Source of the DNA: CAZUMJ01 sp964621605
Lineage (GTDB): Bacteria; Actinomycetota; Acidimicrobiia; Acidimicrobiales; Iamiaceae
Direction of reading: 5' to 3'
Assembly (NCBI GenBank): GCA_964621605.1
Contig: CAZUMJ010000032.1
Span: 1-33,192, forward strand
DNA length: 33,192 nt
Notes under the pieces: model-generated
Databases searched by the model: none
What the model saw: the letters and a program-made list of their open reading frames with translations, nothing else
What the model was told of the DNA's origin: nothing
Program-made: the position numbers and the translations under genes
Part shown: piece after piece, positions 8,150-16,304 of the stretch
Position numbering within the stretch: the stretch's first letter is position 1
Layout of the letters: each line of letters opens with the position of its first letter

Positions 8150-8821
8150 GTGAGCGACGCCGCGACGCCGGTCGCCTGGTATCCGTCGGGCAGCTTCGGG
8201 GGGCCTCTGCGCGAGCGTGCCGTGGCCGCACGCGGGTTCATGCCGCCCGACGAAGGTGACGCGCTCGGCGATGCCGGACGCGAAGCGGCCCGGTCGGTGC
8301 CCGGCGCGCCCCTGCTCGAGATCGGCACCTACTGCGGGAAGTCGGCGATCTGGCTCGGGGCGGCGGCCCGCGACGGCGGGACCGTGCTGTTCACGGTCGA
8401 CCACCACCGGGGCTCGGAAGAGAACCAGCCAGGGTGGGAGTGGCACGAGCCCGACCTCGTCGACCCCGCCGTTGGTCGCATCGACACGCTGCCGCACTTC
8501 CGGGCGACCATCGCCACAGCGGGCTTGGAGGATGCGGTGGTGGCGGTGGTCGCCGACGCGCCGGTGTTGGCCACCTACTGGAACACGCCGCTGGCGTTGC
8601 TGTTCATCGACGGCGGCCACGGGACCGAACCCGCGCACCGTGACTACGAGCAGTGGACCCCGCACGTCGCGCACGGCGGTTTGCTGTGCATCCACGACGT
8701 GTTCCCCGACCCGGCTGACGGTGGGCGACCGCCGTACGAGATCTTCCTGCGCGCGCTCGACAGCGGGCTGTTCGCGGAAGAGCTGGCGGTCGGGTCGCTG
8801 CGGGTGCTGCGGCGCCGCTGA
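8150..8821 (+). CDS. Class I SAM-dependent methyltransferase (Methyltransf_24-like)
   Basis: A 223-residue Rossmann-fold methyltransferase. Motif I is LLEIGTYCGKSAIWLG, followed by an acidic strand end TVDHHRGSEEN; LLFIDGGHGTEPAHRDYEQW and GGLLCIHDVFPDP are typical of the Methyltransf_24 group, where the Asp/His residues may bind a metal. The acceptor is unknown. GTG at 8150 sits 10 bases after the gtrA-like stop, and the pairing suggests a surface glycan or lipid substrate, but that is inference. It converges on the small minus-strand ORF, with seven bases between the stops. Confidence 0.85.
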   Translation: MSDAATPVAWYPSGSFGGPLRERAVAARGFMPPDEGDALGDAGREAARSVPGAPLLEIGTYCGKSAIWLGAAARDGGTVLFTVDHHRGSEENQPGWEWHEPDLVDPAVGRIDTLPHFRATIATAGLEDAVVAVVADAPVLATYWNTPLALLFIDGGHGTEPAHRDYEQWTPHVAHGGLLCIHDVFPDPADGGRPPYEIFLRALDSGLFAEELAVGSLRVLRRR

Positions 8822-8828
8822 GCCGGGG

Positions 8829-9032
8829 TTAGACCTGGCGGAGACGGTCCTTGATGGCGCTCAGCGTGTTGCTGTCGACGCCGGCGTCGTCGCCGGACGC
8901 CTCACGCGCACGTGCCAGGAATGCTTCGCGCTCACGGGTGTCGATGACCGCATCGTCGCCGGCCCGTGATCGGCTCGGCAAGGACGTGCTTGCACGACGG
9001 GTCCGGGTGGCGAGGGGTTGTGCGTCGGTCAC
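8829..9032 (-). CDS. Small hypothetical protein (67 aa), leaderless
   Basis: No family is recognised. The first half is basic and Ser/Arg-rich (TRTRRASTSLPSRSRAG); the second half (REREAFLARAREASGDD then SNTLSAIKDRLRQV) looks like two charged amphipathic helices. The GTG at 9032 lies exactly six bases after a TAAGGT -10 box, which argues for a real leaderless gene rather than a chance ORF. No membrane segment or signal peptide is seen. Confidence 0.5.
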   Translation of the reverse strand: MTDAQPLATRTRRASTSLPSRSRAGDDAVIDTREREAFLARAREASGDDAGVDSNTLSAIKDRLRQV

Positions 9033-9038
9033 AAGGCG

Positions 9039-9044
9039 ACCTTA
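9039..9044 (-). promoter_or_regulatory. Candidate -10 box (TAAGGT) for the 67-aa ORF
   Basis: On the minus strand TAAGGT is followed by CGCCTT and then GTG, so the start codon's G would be +1. The 120 bases between this ORF and the toroid-protein stop (9033-9152) hold only this promoter region as far as I can see. Confidence 0.5.
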
Positions 9045-9152
9045 CAAGTTCGCCACGCGACCGAACAGCGTCGAACGAACTATTCCGCGAACTTTTCTCG
9101 CTATCGACACACTCGGCGCGCAGAGCGTCACGCAGCGAGCCAAAAGTGTGGG

Positions 9153-10232
9153 TCAGTCGGCCTCGAGGACGTCGTCGACCTGCTCCAACGCGAGTGGGGG
9201 GAGCACGGAGTGGGGATCGGCGAAGAGCGCCGCCGCCGGGGTCGTGCTACTCAGCGCGTCGGCCGCGAGCACCACCGCGGCAGCGGTGTAGGTCGATTGC
9301 TCGTCGGCGGGGAAGCGGGTCTCGTCCGGGTAGACCGTGCCGGTCCAGTAGCGACCCGACTCGGTGCGGAACTGCTGCGCCCACCCGAACAGCTGGTGTG
9401 CACGCTCGGGTTGGTCGACGACGAGCAGGGCCATCGCGCACTCACACGTCTCGGCAACCGTGATCCACGGGCGGTCCGAGACGCACCGCACGCCGCGACC
9501 TTCCATCATGAACGTCGCCCACCGGTCATCGAGCCGGGCTCGGCCGGCGTCGCCGTCGATCACGCCGGCCAGCACCGGGTAGTACCAGTCCATCGCCCAG
9601 CGGTGCTTCGGAGCGAACGCGTCGGGTTCGTGTGCGATGACGTGCGCCAGCCGAGCCGCGGAGAGCTCCCAGTCGGGGCGTTCGTGGCCGAGGAGCTCGG
9701 CGGTGGCGATCGCGCAGCGCAGGCTGTGGCAGATGCTCGACGATCCCGTCAGGAGCGCGAACGACCACGGTGTGCCGTCCGCGTGCCGAGCCCAGAGGAT
9801 CTCGCCACGTGGGGTCTGCAGCTCGAGCACGAAGTCGATGGCGCGCTCGACCACCGGCCACATCTCCTCGACGAAGCCACGGTCACCGAACAGCAGCCAG
9901 TGATGCCACACCCCGGCGGCCACGTAGGCGCACACGTTGGCGTCGAGCTTGTCCTGCTCGACCCGGTCGGGCAGGTAGTACTGGTGCCAGGCGCCGTCGG
10001 GGCGCTGCACCGACACGAGCCACTCGAAGGCCCGTTCGCACTCGGCGCGCAAACCGCCGATCGCGAGCGCCATCGCTGCTTCGACGTGGTTCCACGGGTC
10101 GCAGTGGCCGCCGGGAACCCACGGGATCAGCCCGGACGGGAGCTGCCACTCAGCGATCGCCCCCGCGGTCGCCGCGACCTCGTCCGCGGTCACGATGCCG
10201 GGCACGGAGGGGACGGCGAGTCCTTCAGGCAC
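9153..10232 (-). CDS. Alpha/alpha-toroid protein ('prenyltransferase'-like, six-hairpin fold)
   Basis: A 359-residue, apparently all-helical protein with repeated Trp/Asp/His-rich segments: WVPGGHCDPWNHVEAAMAL (38-56), VQRPDGAWHQYYLPD, DANVCAYVAAGVWHHW and ETCECAMALLVVD. This pattern fits an (alpha/alpha)6 toroid. Actinobacterial relatives are commonly labelled prenyltransferase, but conserved acidic residues beside aromatic ones also suit a carbohydrate-active enzyme. No signal peptide is seen. The GTG at 10232 overlaps the methyltransferase stop by eight bases, so it is probably translated from the same mRNA as the GT4 and methyltransferase. The true reaction is unknown; a role in the same glycan or lipid pathway is inference. 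Confidence 0.7.
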   Translation of the reverse strand: MPEGLAVPSVPGIVTADEVAATAGAIAEWQLPSGLIPWVPGGHCDPWNHVEAAMALAIGGLRAECERAFEWLVSVQRPDGAWHQYYLPDRVEQDKLDANVCAYVAAGVWHHWLLFGDRGFVEEMWPVVERAIDFVLELQTPRGEILWARHADGTPWSFALLTGSSSICHSLRCAIATAELLGHERPDWELSAARLAHVIAHEPDAFAPKHRWAMDWYYPVLAGVIDGDAGRARLDDRWATFMMEGRGVRCVSDRPWITVAETCECAMALLVVDQPERAHQLFGWAQQFRTESGRYWTGTVYPDETRFPADEQSTYTAAAVVLAADALSSTTPAAALFADPHSVLPPLALEQVDDVLEAD

Positions 10233-11007
10233 CGGAGGTCGCTTTCGCCCGTGGTGCCCGGCTGCGAGTCGGGGCAGCCGGGATCGGCTTGCGGGCGTAG
10301 ACGACGAGGCTCTTGCCCAACACCGGGTTGAGGAGGCGCTCGGCGTTGCGCGTGACGGCGCTCACCCCTGGGGTGCCCATCAGGTCCCACACCAGGACCT
10401 GGTGGTACGCGCGCACCAGCGGATGCGTGTCGTCGGTGGGGCCCACCGCACAACGCAGCCACCAGTACGGCGAATGCAGCGCGTGCGCACGGTGCGACCC
10501 GCGGGGGGTCAGACCCGCGTCGCGGATGCGGTGGCGCAGCGTCGCCTCGTCGTAGATGCGCACGTGTCCGCCGGGGACGAACGGTGCGTGGTACTGCTCC
10601 GACAGGGCCCAGCAGAGCTGCTCGGGCAACCAGGCCGGCACCGTGACGGCCATGACCCCACCGGGGCGCAGCACCCGAGCCAGCTCGGCGAACGCGGCGG
10701 CGTCGTCGGGGACGTGCTCGAACACCTCCGACGCGATGATCCGGTCGAAGGTGCCGTCGGCGAAGGGAAGCTTGCAGGCATCGCCGTTGACGCCCGCTGA
10801 CCAGGTGTCGGCCGGCGTCTCCCCCTCGGCGCGCAGCGCGCCGAGCATCGCCTGCACGGCAGGGAGCTCGTCGTAGGCGTAGTCGAACGGGACCACGTGC
10901 GCGCCGCGCCGTGCGGCCTCATACGCGTGACGACCGGCGCCGCAGCCGACGTCGAGCAGCCGGTCTCCGGCGCGCAGGCCCAGGCGGGAGTAGTCGACGG
11001 TGAGCAT
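10225..11007 (-). CDS. Class I SAM-dependent methyltransferase (Methyltransf_11-like)
   Basis: A 260-residue methyltransferase. Motif I is RLLDVGCGAGRHAYEAARRG (16-35), followed by an acidic end FDYAYDEL; GDACKLPFADGTFDRIIASE and EVFEHVPDDAAAFAELARVL are motifs II-III, and LRPGGVMAVTVPAWLPEQ the post-motif. The C-terminus is basic and Ala/Pro-rich. ATG at 11007 begins two bases after the GT4 stop (TGA-GC-ATG), so translation is coupled. The substrate is probably the product or lipid carrier handled by the neighbouring GT4; this is inferred from context only. Confidence 0.88.
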   Translation of the reverse strand: MLTVDYSRLGLRAGDRLLDVGCGAGRHAYEAARRGAHVVPFDYAYDELPAVQAMLGALRAEGETPADTWSAGVNGDACKLPFADGTFDRIIASEVFEHVPDDAAAFAELARVLRPGGVMAVTVPAWLPEQLCWALSEQYHAPFVPGGHVRIYDEATLRHRIRDAGLTPRGSHRAHALHSPYWWLRCAVGPTDDTHPLVRAYHQVLVWDLMGTPGVSAVTRNAERLLNPVLGKSLVVYARKPIPAAPTRSRAPRAKATSGA

Positions 11008-11009
11008 GC

Positions 11010-12284
11010 TCAGGCGCCTGACGTCGTGCGGCCCGACTCGGCCAGGAGGGCTCGGTACTGCTCGACGGTGCGCTCGGCGGTGATGCGCCAGCTCCACTGC
11101 GTCTGGACTCGTTCGCGTCCCGCCGCACCCACGCGGGCGCGCAGGTCGGGGTCGGCAAGCGCCTCGCGCATGCGGGCCGCGAGGGCGTCGGCATCGCCGG
11201 GTGCGACGAGGAGGGCGGTCTCGCCATCGGCGCCGACCACCTCGGGCAGCGCGCCGCCGGTGGTGGCGACGAGAGGCACCGCGCACGACATCGCCTCGAT
11301 GGCTGGGAGCGAGAACCCCTCGTACAGCGACGGGACGATGGCGAGCTCGGCTTCCGCGTAGAGCTCGACGATGCGTTCGTCGCTGACGCCCGTGACGAAC
11401 TCGACGTGGTCGGCAAGCCCCAACTCGTCGATCTTCTGCGCGGAGGAGCCACCTTCCTTCTTTCGGCCGATCACCACCAGGTGCAGGTCGTCGCGCTCCG
11501 TGCGGAGCTTCGCGAGCGCCTCGAGCAGATAGGCGAGGCCCTTCATCGTCACGTCCGCGCTGGCGGTGGTGATGAGGCGACCGGGCACTCGGGCCACGTC
11601 GGGGCGAGGTCGGAACAGGTCCGGGTCGACGCCGACCGGCACGATGTGCATGCGCTCAGGCAAGACCTTGTGGTCACGCACGATGTCGGCGAAGGAGTTC
11701 TCGGACACCGTCACGACCCGCTTCAGGCGGCGTGCGACGCGTGTCTGCATGCGGGTGAACCCATACCAGCGGCGGAGGTTGAAGCGGTGGTAGGCGGAGG
11801 TGGCGTGCTCCATCTCGAGCCGTCGGTCGACCGTGATCGGGTGATGGATCGTTGCCAGCAACGGGAAGTCACGATCGATGCCGAGCAGGCCGTAGCCGAG
11901 GCACTGGTTGTCGTGCACGAGGTCGAAGTCGTTCTTGCGAGCACGCAGGTGCTCCCAGGCACGCAGGCTGAACGCGAGCGGCTCGGGGAAGGTGCCGGCG
12001 GTGAAGCTGGTGACCTCGACGAAGTCTTGCCAGTGCTTCAGCTCCCACAGACCCGGCATGCGCATCGGGTGCACGTCGTTGTAGATGTCGAGGCTGGGCA
12101 GCTCGACGAGTGGCACGCGCGGGTCGAGCACGGGGTAGGGCTGACCCGCCAACACCTCGACGTGATGGCCCAGGTCGACCAGGGCCTTCGAGAGGTGACG
12201 GATGTAGATGCCCTGGCCACCCACGTGGGGTTTGCCTCGATACGCGAGTAGGGCGATGCGGAGTGGGTGGTCGCCGGCAGACAT
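11010..12284 (-). CDS. GT4 family glycosyltransferase
   Basis: A 424-residue GT-B glycosyltransferase. The N-terminal Rossmann domain starts RIALLAYRGKPHVGGQGIYI (9-28), with the Gly-rich loop for the acceptor side. The C-terminal donor domain has GRLITTASADVTMKGLAYLL (235-254) and the retaining E-x7-E motif at E322 to E330 (YEGFSLPAIEAM), followed by TTGGALPEVVG. It should move a sugar from a nucleotide or lipid donor to an unknown acceptor at the inner face of the membrane. No signal or membrane segment is seen. It lies 35 bases after the lnt-like gene and is coupled to the downstream methyltransferase. Confidence 0.92.
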   Translation of the reverse strand: MSAGDHPLRIALLAYRGKPHVGGQGIYIRHLSKALVDLGHHVEVLAGQPYPVLDPRVPLVELPSLDIYNDVHPMRMPGLWELKHWQDFVEVTSFTAGTFPEPLAFSLRAWEHLRARKNDFDLVHDNQCLGYGLLGIDRDFPLLATIHHPITVDRRLEMEHATSAYHRFNLRRWYGFTRMQTRVARRLKRVVTVSENSFADIVRDHKVLPERMHIVPVGVDPDLFRPRPDVARVPGRLITTASADVTMKGLAYLLEALAKLRTERDDLHLVVIGRKKEGGSSAQKIDELGLADHVEFVTGVSDERIVELYAEAELAIVPSLYEGFSLPAIEAMSCAVPLVATTGGALPEVVGADGETALLVAPGDADALAARMREALADPDLRARVGAAGRERVQTQWSWRITAERTVEQYRALLAESGRTTSGA

Positions 12285-12319
12285 GCGGGCTCAAGCTTCC
12301 TCGCCAACTGACCGCGTGG

Positions 12320-13834
12320 TCAAGTGGAGGGCGGATCGCCCCCGTTTGCGGCCACGGGCGAATCGGCCGCGGAGCCGGCTTCGCGGCGGGACAGCACCCA
12401 TGCCGCGAGCAGGCTGACGACGACGATCACGGTCATGGGCAGGTCGCCGTAGCGCACCGAGAAGGTCTCGCCGGTGCGGCGTCGAACCGTGGCACGCAAC
12501 ACCCGAGACTCCACAAGTGCGCTGCGCCGGACGACCGTGCCGCCCGGATCTATGACCGCGCTGAACCCCGTTGGGGCCGCCTGGAGCACCCAGCGGCCCG
12601 TCTCGATGGCGCGCAGGCGGCTCGACGCCACCTGCTGGGTCTGCACGAGCGTGCCGGTGTAGGTGGACCCGTTCGTGGGGTTCACGAGGAGCTGGCCGCC
12701 ATCGCGGATCGCGGCCCGGGCCCGATCTGAAAAGAAGATCTCCCACGAGATCGTCACGCCGACCGGCCCCACAGACGTGCGCACGACGGCAGGGCCCGTG
12801 CCAGCGATCGCGTCGCGCTGCGTGAGCGCCGGGCCTGCAAAGGGTGCGACGAGCGAACGGAACGGGACGTACTCGCCGAACGGCACGCGGTGCACCTTCT
12901 CGTAGCGGTCGCCGAAGCTGCCGTCGGGGCGCACCACCACCGAGAAGTTCAGGAAGTGCGTGTCACCTTCGTCTTGGACGACCCCCGCGAGGACCGGCGC
13001 GTCGACGCGGCGCGCGAGCGCCACGAGGTCTTGGCCCTTCGGCTCGTCCGGGTCGGCGATGTCGGTGTCGGTGAGGTCGATGACGTCTTCGGGCCAGATC
13101 ACGAGGTCGACGGGAGGAGTGACCCGCCTGCTCTCACGCAGGTGCCGGTCGAACACCTCGTCCATGTCGGTGTTGATGGCGTGCGTTCCCTGCGGGCCAC
13201 CGCCCTGCACGATCGCGACGCGCACCGGGGCCGCCACGTCGTGTCCTCGCGGTGCGATCGCGGCCCCCGCGAGCACGGCCCCCACGACGACCGCCCCGAC
13301 GGCCGCGGACCGCCACTGGCATCGCACGAGCGCGCTGAGCGCGACCCCGATGACCACCACGAGGAAGGCGAGCAGCGGTGCACCCCCAAGTCGTGCGGCA
13401 CCGGCGAGCGGCCCGCCGACCTGGCCGATGCCGAGGTCCGAGATGGGCACCCCACCGAACGGAAAATGCCCCTTCCATGCCTCGGCCAGCACCCACACCG
13501 CCGGGAGGGCGAGGCGGCGGCCACGCCCGGGCGGGACGAGCAGGCCGCACAGCCCCACCATCGTCGCGAACACGACGACGGCGATGAAGTAGCCGGGCAG
13601 CGTCAGGTCGTGGATCCACCACAGGGTGGGGGCGAACAACCCGAGCGCCACGAGGGCCAGGCGTCGCATGCGCGACCAGCGGGGCCGATCGGTGAGCACC
13701 CGGTCGACCCAGGCCATGCCTGCGAAGGCGAGCGGCCAGAACCCCCACGGTGGGAGCGATGCCGCAAGGAGCAGGCCGGCACCCAGCGCGGCGGCTGCAG
13801 TGCGCAGCCGAGGGGAGCGAAGCACGGCGAGCAT
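12320..13834 (-). CDS. lnt: Apolipoprotein N-acyltransferase-like protein with catalytic Cys replaced by Ser
   Basis: A 504-residue membrane protein with the Lnt layout: hydrophobic segments through residue ~200 (SLPPWGFWPLAFAGMAW; LAEAWKGHFPFGGVP), an extracytoplasmic nitrilase domain, and a last membrane helix near 470-490. Lnt adds the third acyl chain to the N-terminal Cys of lipoproteins. The nitrilase triad should be Glu-Lys-Cys. E249 (VIWPEDVID) and K313 (YEKVHRVPFGEY) are present, but the Cys position is Ser363 in VTISWEIFFS, where E. coli-type Lnt has CYE. The codon is TCG at 12746-12748 on the plus-strand coordinates. GRWVLQAAPTGFSAVIDPGG matches the family. It starts 32 bases after hemY; a weak GATGAT box lies nine bases upstream of the ATG. 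It may be an Lnt variant or a related acyltransferase. Confidence 0.85.
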   Translation of the reverse strand: MLAVLRSPRLRTAAAALGAGLLLAASLPPWGFWPLAFAGMAWVDRVLTDRPRWSRMRRLALVALGLFAPTLWWIHDLTLPGYFIAVVVFATMVGLCGLLVPPGRGRRLALPAVWVLAEAWKGHFPFGGVPISDLGIGQVGGPLAGAARLGGAPLLAFLVVVIGVALSALVRCQWRSAAVGAVVVGAVLAGAAIAPRGHDVAAPVRVAIVQGGGPQGTHAINTDMDEVFDRHLRESRRVTPPVDLVIWPEDVIDLTDTDIADPDEPKGQDLVALARRVDAPVLAGVVQDEGDTHFLNFSVVVRPDGSFGDRYEKVHRVPFGEYVPFRSLVAPFAGPALTQRDAIAGTGPAVVRTSVGPVGVTISWEIFFSDRARAAIRDGGQLLVNPTNGSTYTGTLVQTQQVASSRLRAIETGRWVLQAAPTGFSAVIDPGGTVVRRSALVESRVLRATVRRRTGETFSVRYGDLPMTVIVVVSLLAAWVLSRREAGSAADSPVAANGGDPPST

Positions 13835-13866
13835 GGGCTGCCGATCATCGCACGCCGCGGCGCGTG

Positions 13867-15363
13867 TCAGGACTGCAGGGCCTCGAGTACCCGCTGCGCG
13901 GCGAGTTGGCCGCTGCGGATGCTGGCAGGGATGCCCACGCCTCGGAGCGCGCTACCGGCGACCGCCAGGGTCGGCTGCGCGGCAAGGTCGGCTTCGATGG
14001 CGTCGACGCGGGCCAGGTGCCCGACGTCGTACTGCGGGAGGGAGGACGGCCAGCGTGAGACGCGTGTCGCGCGGGGCTCGCCTCGGAGGCCCGAGGTGAC
14101 CCCAAGGTCGTCGAGGAGCGACGCAACGAGCGCCTCGTCGTCGAGCTCGCTGATGCGGCGGTCGCCGTCGCGGCCGGCCGACGCACGCAAGAGCAGCGTG
14201 CCGTCGCCGTGCTCGGGTGCGAGGTCCGCCCATTTCGACGACGACCACGAGCAGGCGGTGAGAAGCAGGCCGGCGGTGGGCGGGACGAGGAAGCCGGATC
14301 CGGCCGGAAGGTCGGGGATGTCGTCGGGTGCGACCGCAAGGGTCGTGAGCACGACCGAGGCCCACCGGATGCCGCCGAGGAGTTCGCCCGCGGTTGGTGC
14401 GTGATCGGACAGCAGCGCCGAAGCGACCGGCGCCGGCGCCGCGACGACGACGGCGTCGACGTCCGTCGGGCCCGAGGAGTCGGTCGCCACGCCGCCTCGC
14501 GTCGGGTCGGTGACGACGCGCCACCCGCCGCCCCTGCGTGGTTCGAGTGCCCGCACCGCGGTGTGCGGGTGGAGGTGCACCCCGCGGGAGGCCAGGTTGT
14601 CGACGAGCGCGGCGACGAACCCGCCCATGCCGCCCCGCGGTGCGAGGAACAGCGGTGGTGGCGTCGTGCCTGGCGCCGGTGCTCCCGGGTGCGCGGCAGC
14701 CGCGGCACGCACCAGGCTGCCGGCAGCACCTCGTGCGAGCGCGTCGAGCTGTGGGGTGGTGGCCGCGAGGCTTGCCCGATCGAGGTCTGCCGCGTTGATG
14801 CCACCGACGAGCGGTGCCACGAGACGGTCGAGGACGGCGGGCCCGAGGCGACGACGGATGAACGCGCCGAGCGTCTCGTCGCCGTCGGGGCCTGAGCCGG
14901 GGTTCGCAAGGTCCCTGCGGAGGTCGGCAACACCGTCGGGGCCGAGGAGCTCGGCGATGTCGGCGGCGTCGGGGTCGCACGGGATGCCCATCACGTGCGC
15001 GGCGGGAAGCGGCTGCAGACGCCCGTCCACGAACACGCGAGCCGCCGTGGTGCGCGGGGCCACGAGCTGTTGGCCAAGCCCGACGGCCTCGGCCAGCTCC
15101 GTCGCCCACGGCACTCGTGCAAGGAAGGTGTCGGGACCCTCGTCGACCGGTCGCCCGGCGAACGTCGAGGTGCGGAGCTTGCCTCCCAGCGCCCCCGCAT
15201 CCCAGACCTCGACGGCGACGCCGAGGGTGCACAGCTGATGTGCGGCCGCCAAGCCGGCGATGCCGCCTCCCACCACCGCGACCCGCAACGGCGATGACGT
15301 GCCCTGGCTGGGCGTGCCTTGGCTGCGCGCCCCCTGCGGTACCGCGGAGCCCGGCGCGGTCAT
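13867..15363 (-). CDS. hemY: Protoporphyrinogen/coproporphyrinogen III oxidase (HemY/CgoX type)
   Basis: A 498-residue FAD-dependent amine-oxidase-fold enzyme. The dinucleotide-binding motif is VAVVGGGIAGLAAAHQL (28-44), then GGKLRTSTFAGRPVDEGPDT, which contacts FAD, and APRGGMGGFVAALVDNL; the C-terminal FAD motif is VAGSALRGVGIPASIRSGQ. In monoderm actinobacteria this enzyme oxidises coproporphyrinogen III to coproporphyrin III. ATG at 15363 overlaps the hemH stop as ATGA; the frame stays open to 15612 but inside hemH. A short repeat near the N-terminus encodes SQGTPSQGTS before the FAD domain. The gene is the last of hemE-hemH-hemY, 32 bases before lnt. Confidence 0.9.
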   Translation of the reverse strand: MTAPGSAVPQGARSQGTPSQGTSSPLRVAVVGGGIAGLAAAHQLCTLGVAVEVWDAGALGGKLRTSTFAGRPVDEGPDTFLARVPWATELAEAVGLGQQLVAPRTTAARVFVDGRLQPLPAAHVMGIPCDPDAADIAELLGPDGVADLRRDLANPGSGPDGDETLGAFIRRRLGPAVLDRLVAPLVGGINAADLDRASLAATTPQLDALARGAAGSLVRAAAAAHPGAPAPGTTPPPLFLAPRGGMGGFVAALVDNLASRGVHLHPHTAVRALEPRRGGGWRVVTDPTRGGVATDSSGPTDVDAVVVAAPAPVASALLSDHAPTAGELLGGIRWASVVLTTLAVAPDDIPDLPAGSGFLVPPTAGLLLTACSWSSSKWADLAPEHGDGTLLLRASAGRDGDRRISELDDEALVASLLDDLGVTSGLRGEPRATRVSRWPSSLPQYDVGHLARVDAIEADLAAQPTLAVAGSALRGVGIPASIRSGQLAAQRVLEALQS

Positions 15364-16304
15364 GCCACGCCGTCCGCAGTTGCGAGCACGACCGCAGCGA
15401 GTGCCGCGAGCACGGTTGCATCGTCGTTGAGCACACGGGTGCGCGCGAACGCGATGCCGGCCTTGTCTGCCACCGCACGTGCCTCGATGTCGAGGTCGTA
15501 GGCGACTTCGAGATGGTCGGCGACGAAGCCATGCGGGCAGACGACCATGCCGTCGACTGCGCCGCCGGATGCAAGGTCGTGGATGACCTCGGTGATGTCG
15601 GGGCCGCGCCACGGCTCGGGGGTGGCTCCCGCGCTCTGCCAGCCCAGCGACCAGTCGGTTTCGGCAGCCAACCCGAGCTGCGCCGCGACGGCCGCCGCAC
15701 CCTCGGTCAGCTCAACGGGGTAGGGGTCGTCGACGAGGAGACGTTCGGGCAACGAATGTGCGCTGAACACCACGCGCGTCCGGCTGGGGTCGGTGCCGAT
15801 GGTGGTGCGCGCATCGCGCACGGCGGATGCGAGGAAGTCGACGTAGGCGGGCAGGAGGTGCCAGTGCGGCACCGTGACGGCTGAGACGCCCCGCTCGGCC
15901 GCCGCAGCGTCGAGACGGTCGCGGTAGTGGCCGATGCTGAAACCCGAGTAGTGCGGCGCCAGCACGAGCCCGATGAGCTGCGTCGCGCCCGCTTCGATCG
16001 CGGTGGCCACCGCATCTTCGATGAACGGCGCGGCGTGGCGTTGTCCGAGCACCGCCGTGGTGCGCCCCGGGGCCTGGGCGTCGAGGGCGCTGGCGAGGCC
16101 CGCGCGCTGCGCCTCGGTGCGCTCCGCGAGGCGAGAGCTGCCCCCCAGCGCGTCGTAGCGGCGGACGAGGTCGGCGAGCTGCGCTTCGGTCGGGGGCCGC
16201 CCACGACGGATGTCGGTGTAGTACGCCGGGATGTCGGCAGGCGTGCGTGGGGTGCCGTACGCCATCACGATCACCCCGAGATGGGGTGCCGACGGCTCGG
16301 TCAT
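15360..16304 (-). CDS. hemH: Ferrochelatase (coproporphyrin type, CpfC/HemH)
   Basis: A 314-residue ferrochelatase. VMAYGTPRTPADIPAYYTDI (13-32) then RRGRPP closely follow the B. subtilis-type enzyme, whose Tyr in AYGTP contacts the metal; the invariant His is H183 (FSAHSLPER) and the acidic partner E266 (ADHLEVAYDLDIEA). It inserts Fe2+ into coproporphyrin III in the cytoplasm. The protein has a single Cys (256), so it lacks the [2Fe-2S] ligands seen in many other actinobacterial ferrochelatases. ATG overlaps the hemE stop and the gene's own stop overlaps the hemY start, both as ATGA, so the three are tightly coupled. The final decarboxylase (ChdC/HemQ) is not in the window. Confidence 0.93.
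   Translation of the reverse strand: MTEPSAPHLGVIVMAYGTPRTPADIPAYYTDIRRGRPPTEAQLADLVRRYDALGGSSRLAERTEAQRAGLASALDAQAPGRTTAVLGQRHAAPFIEDAVATAIEAGATQLIGLVLAPHYSGFSIGHYRDRLDAAAAERGVSAVTVPHWHLLPAYVDFLASAVRDARTTIGTDPSRTRVVFSAHSLPERLLVDDPYPVELTEGAAAVAAQLGLAAETDWSLGWQSAGATPEPWRGPDITEVIHDLASGGAVDGMVVCPHGFVADHLEVAYDLDIEARAVADKAGIAFARTRVLNDDATVLAALAAVVLATADGVA

Noticed and set aside
9018..10331. 437-residue plus-strand frame
   Set aside because: Shadow of the toroid protein gene; no motif and Arg/Val/His-biased content.
13851..13866. CACGC/GCGTG hairpin between hemY and lnt
   Set aside because: A five-base stem in GC-rich DNA between genes 32 bases apart; no evidence that it stops transcription.
12890..14404. 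504-residue plus-strand frame
   Set aside because: Spans antisense of both lnt and hemY, which are certain genes on the other strand.
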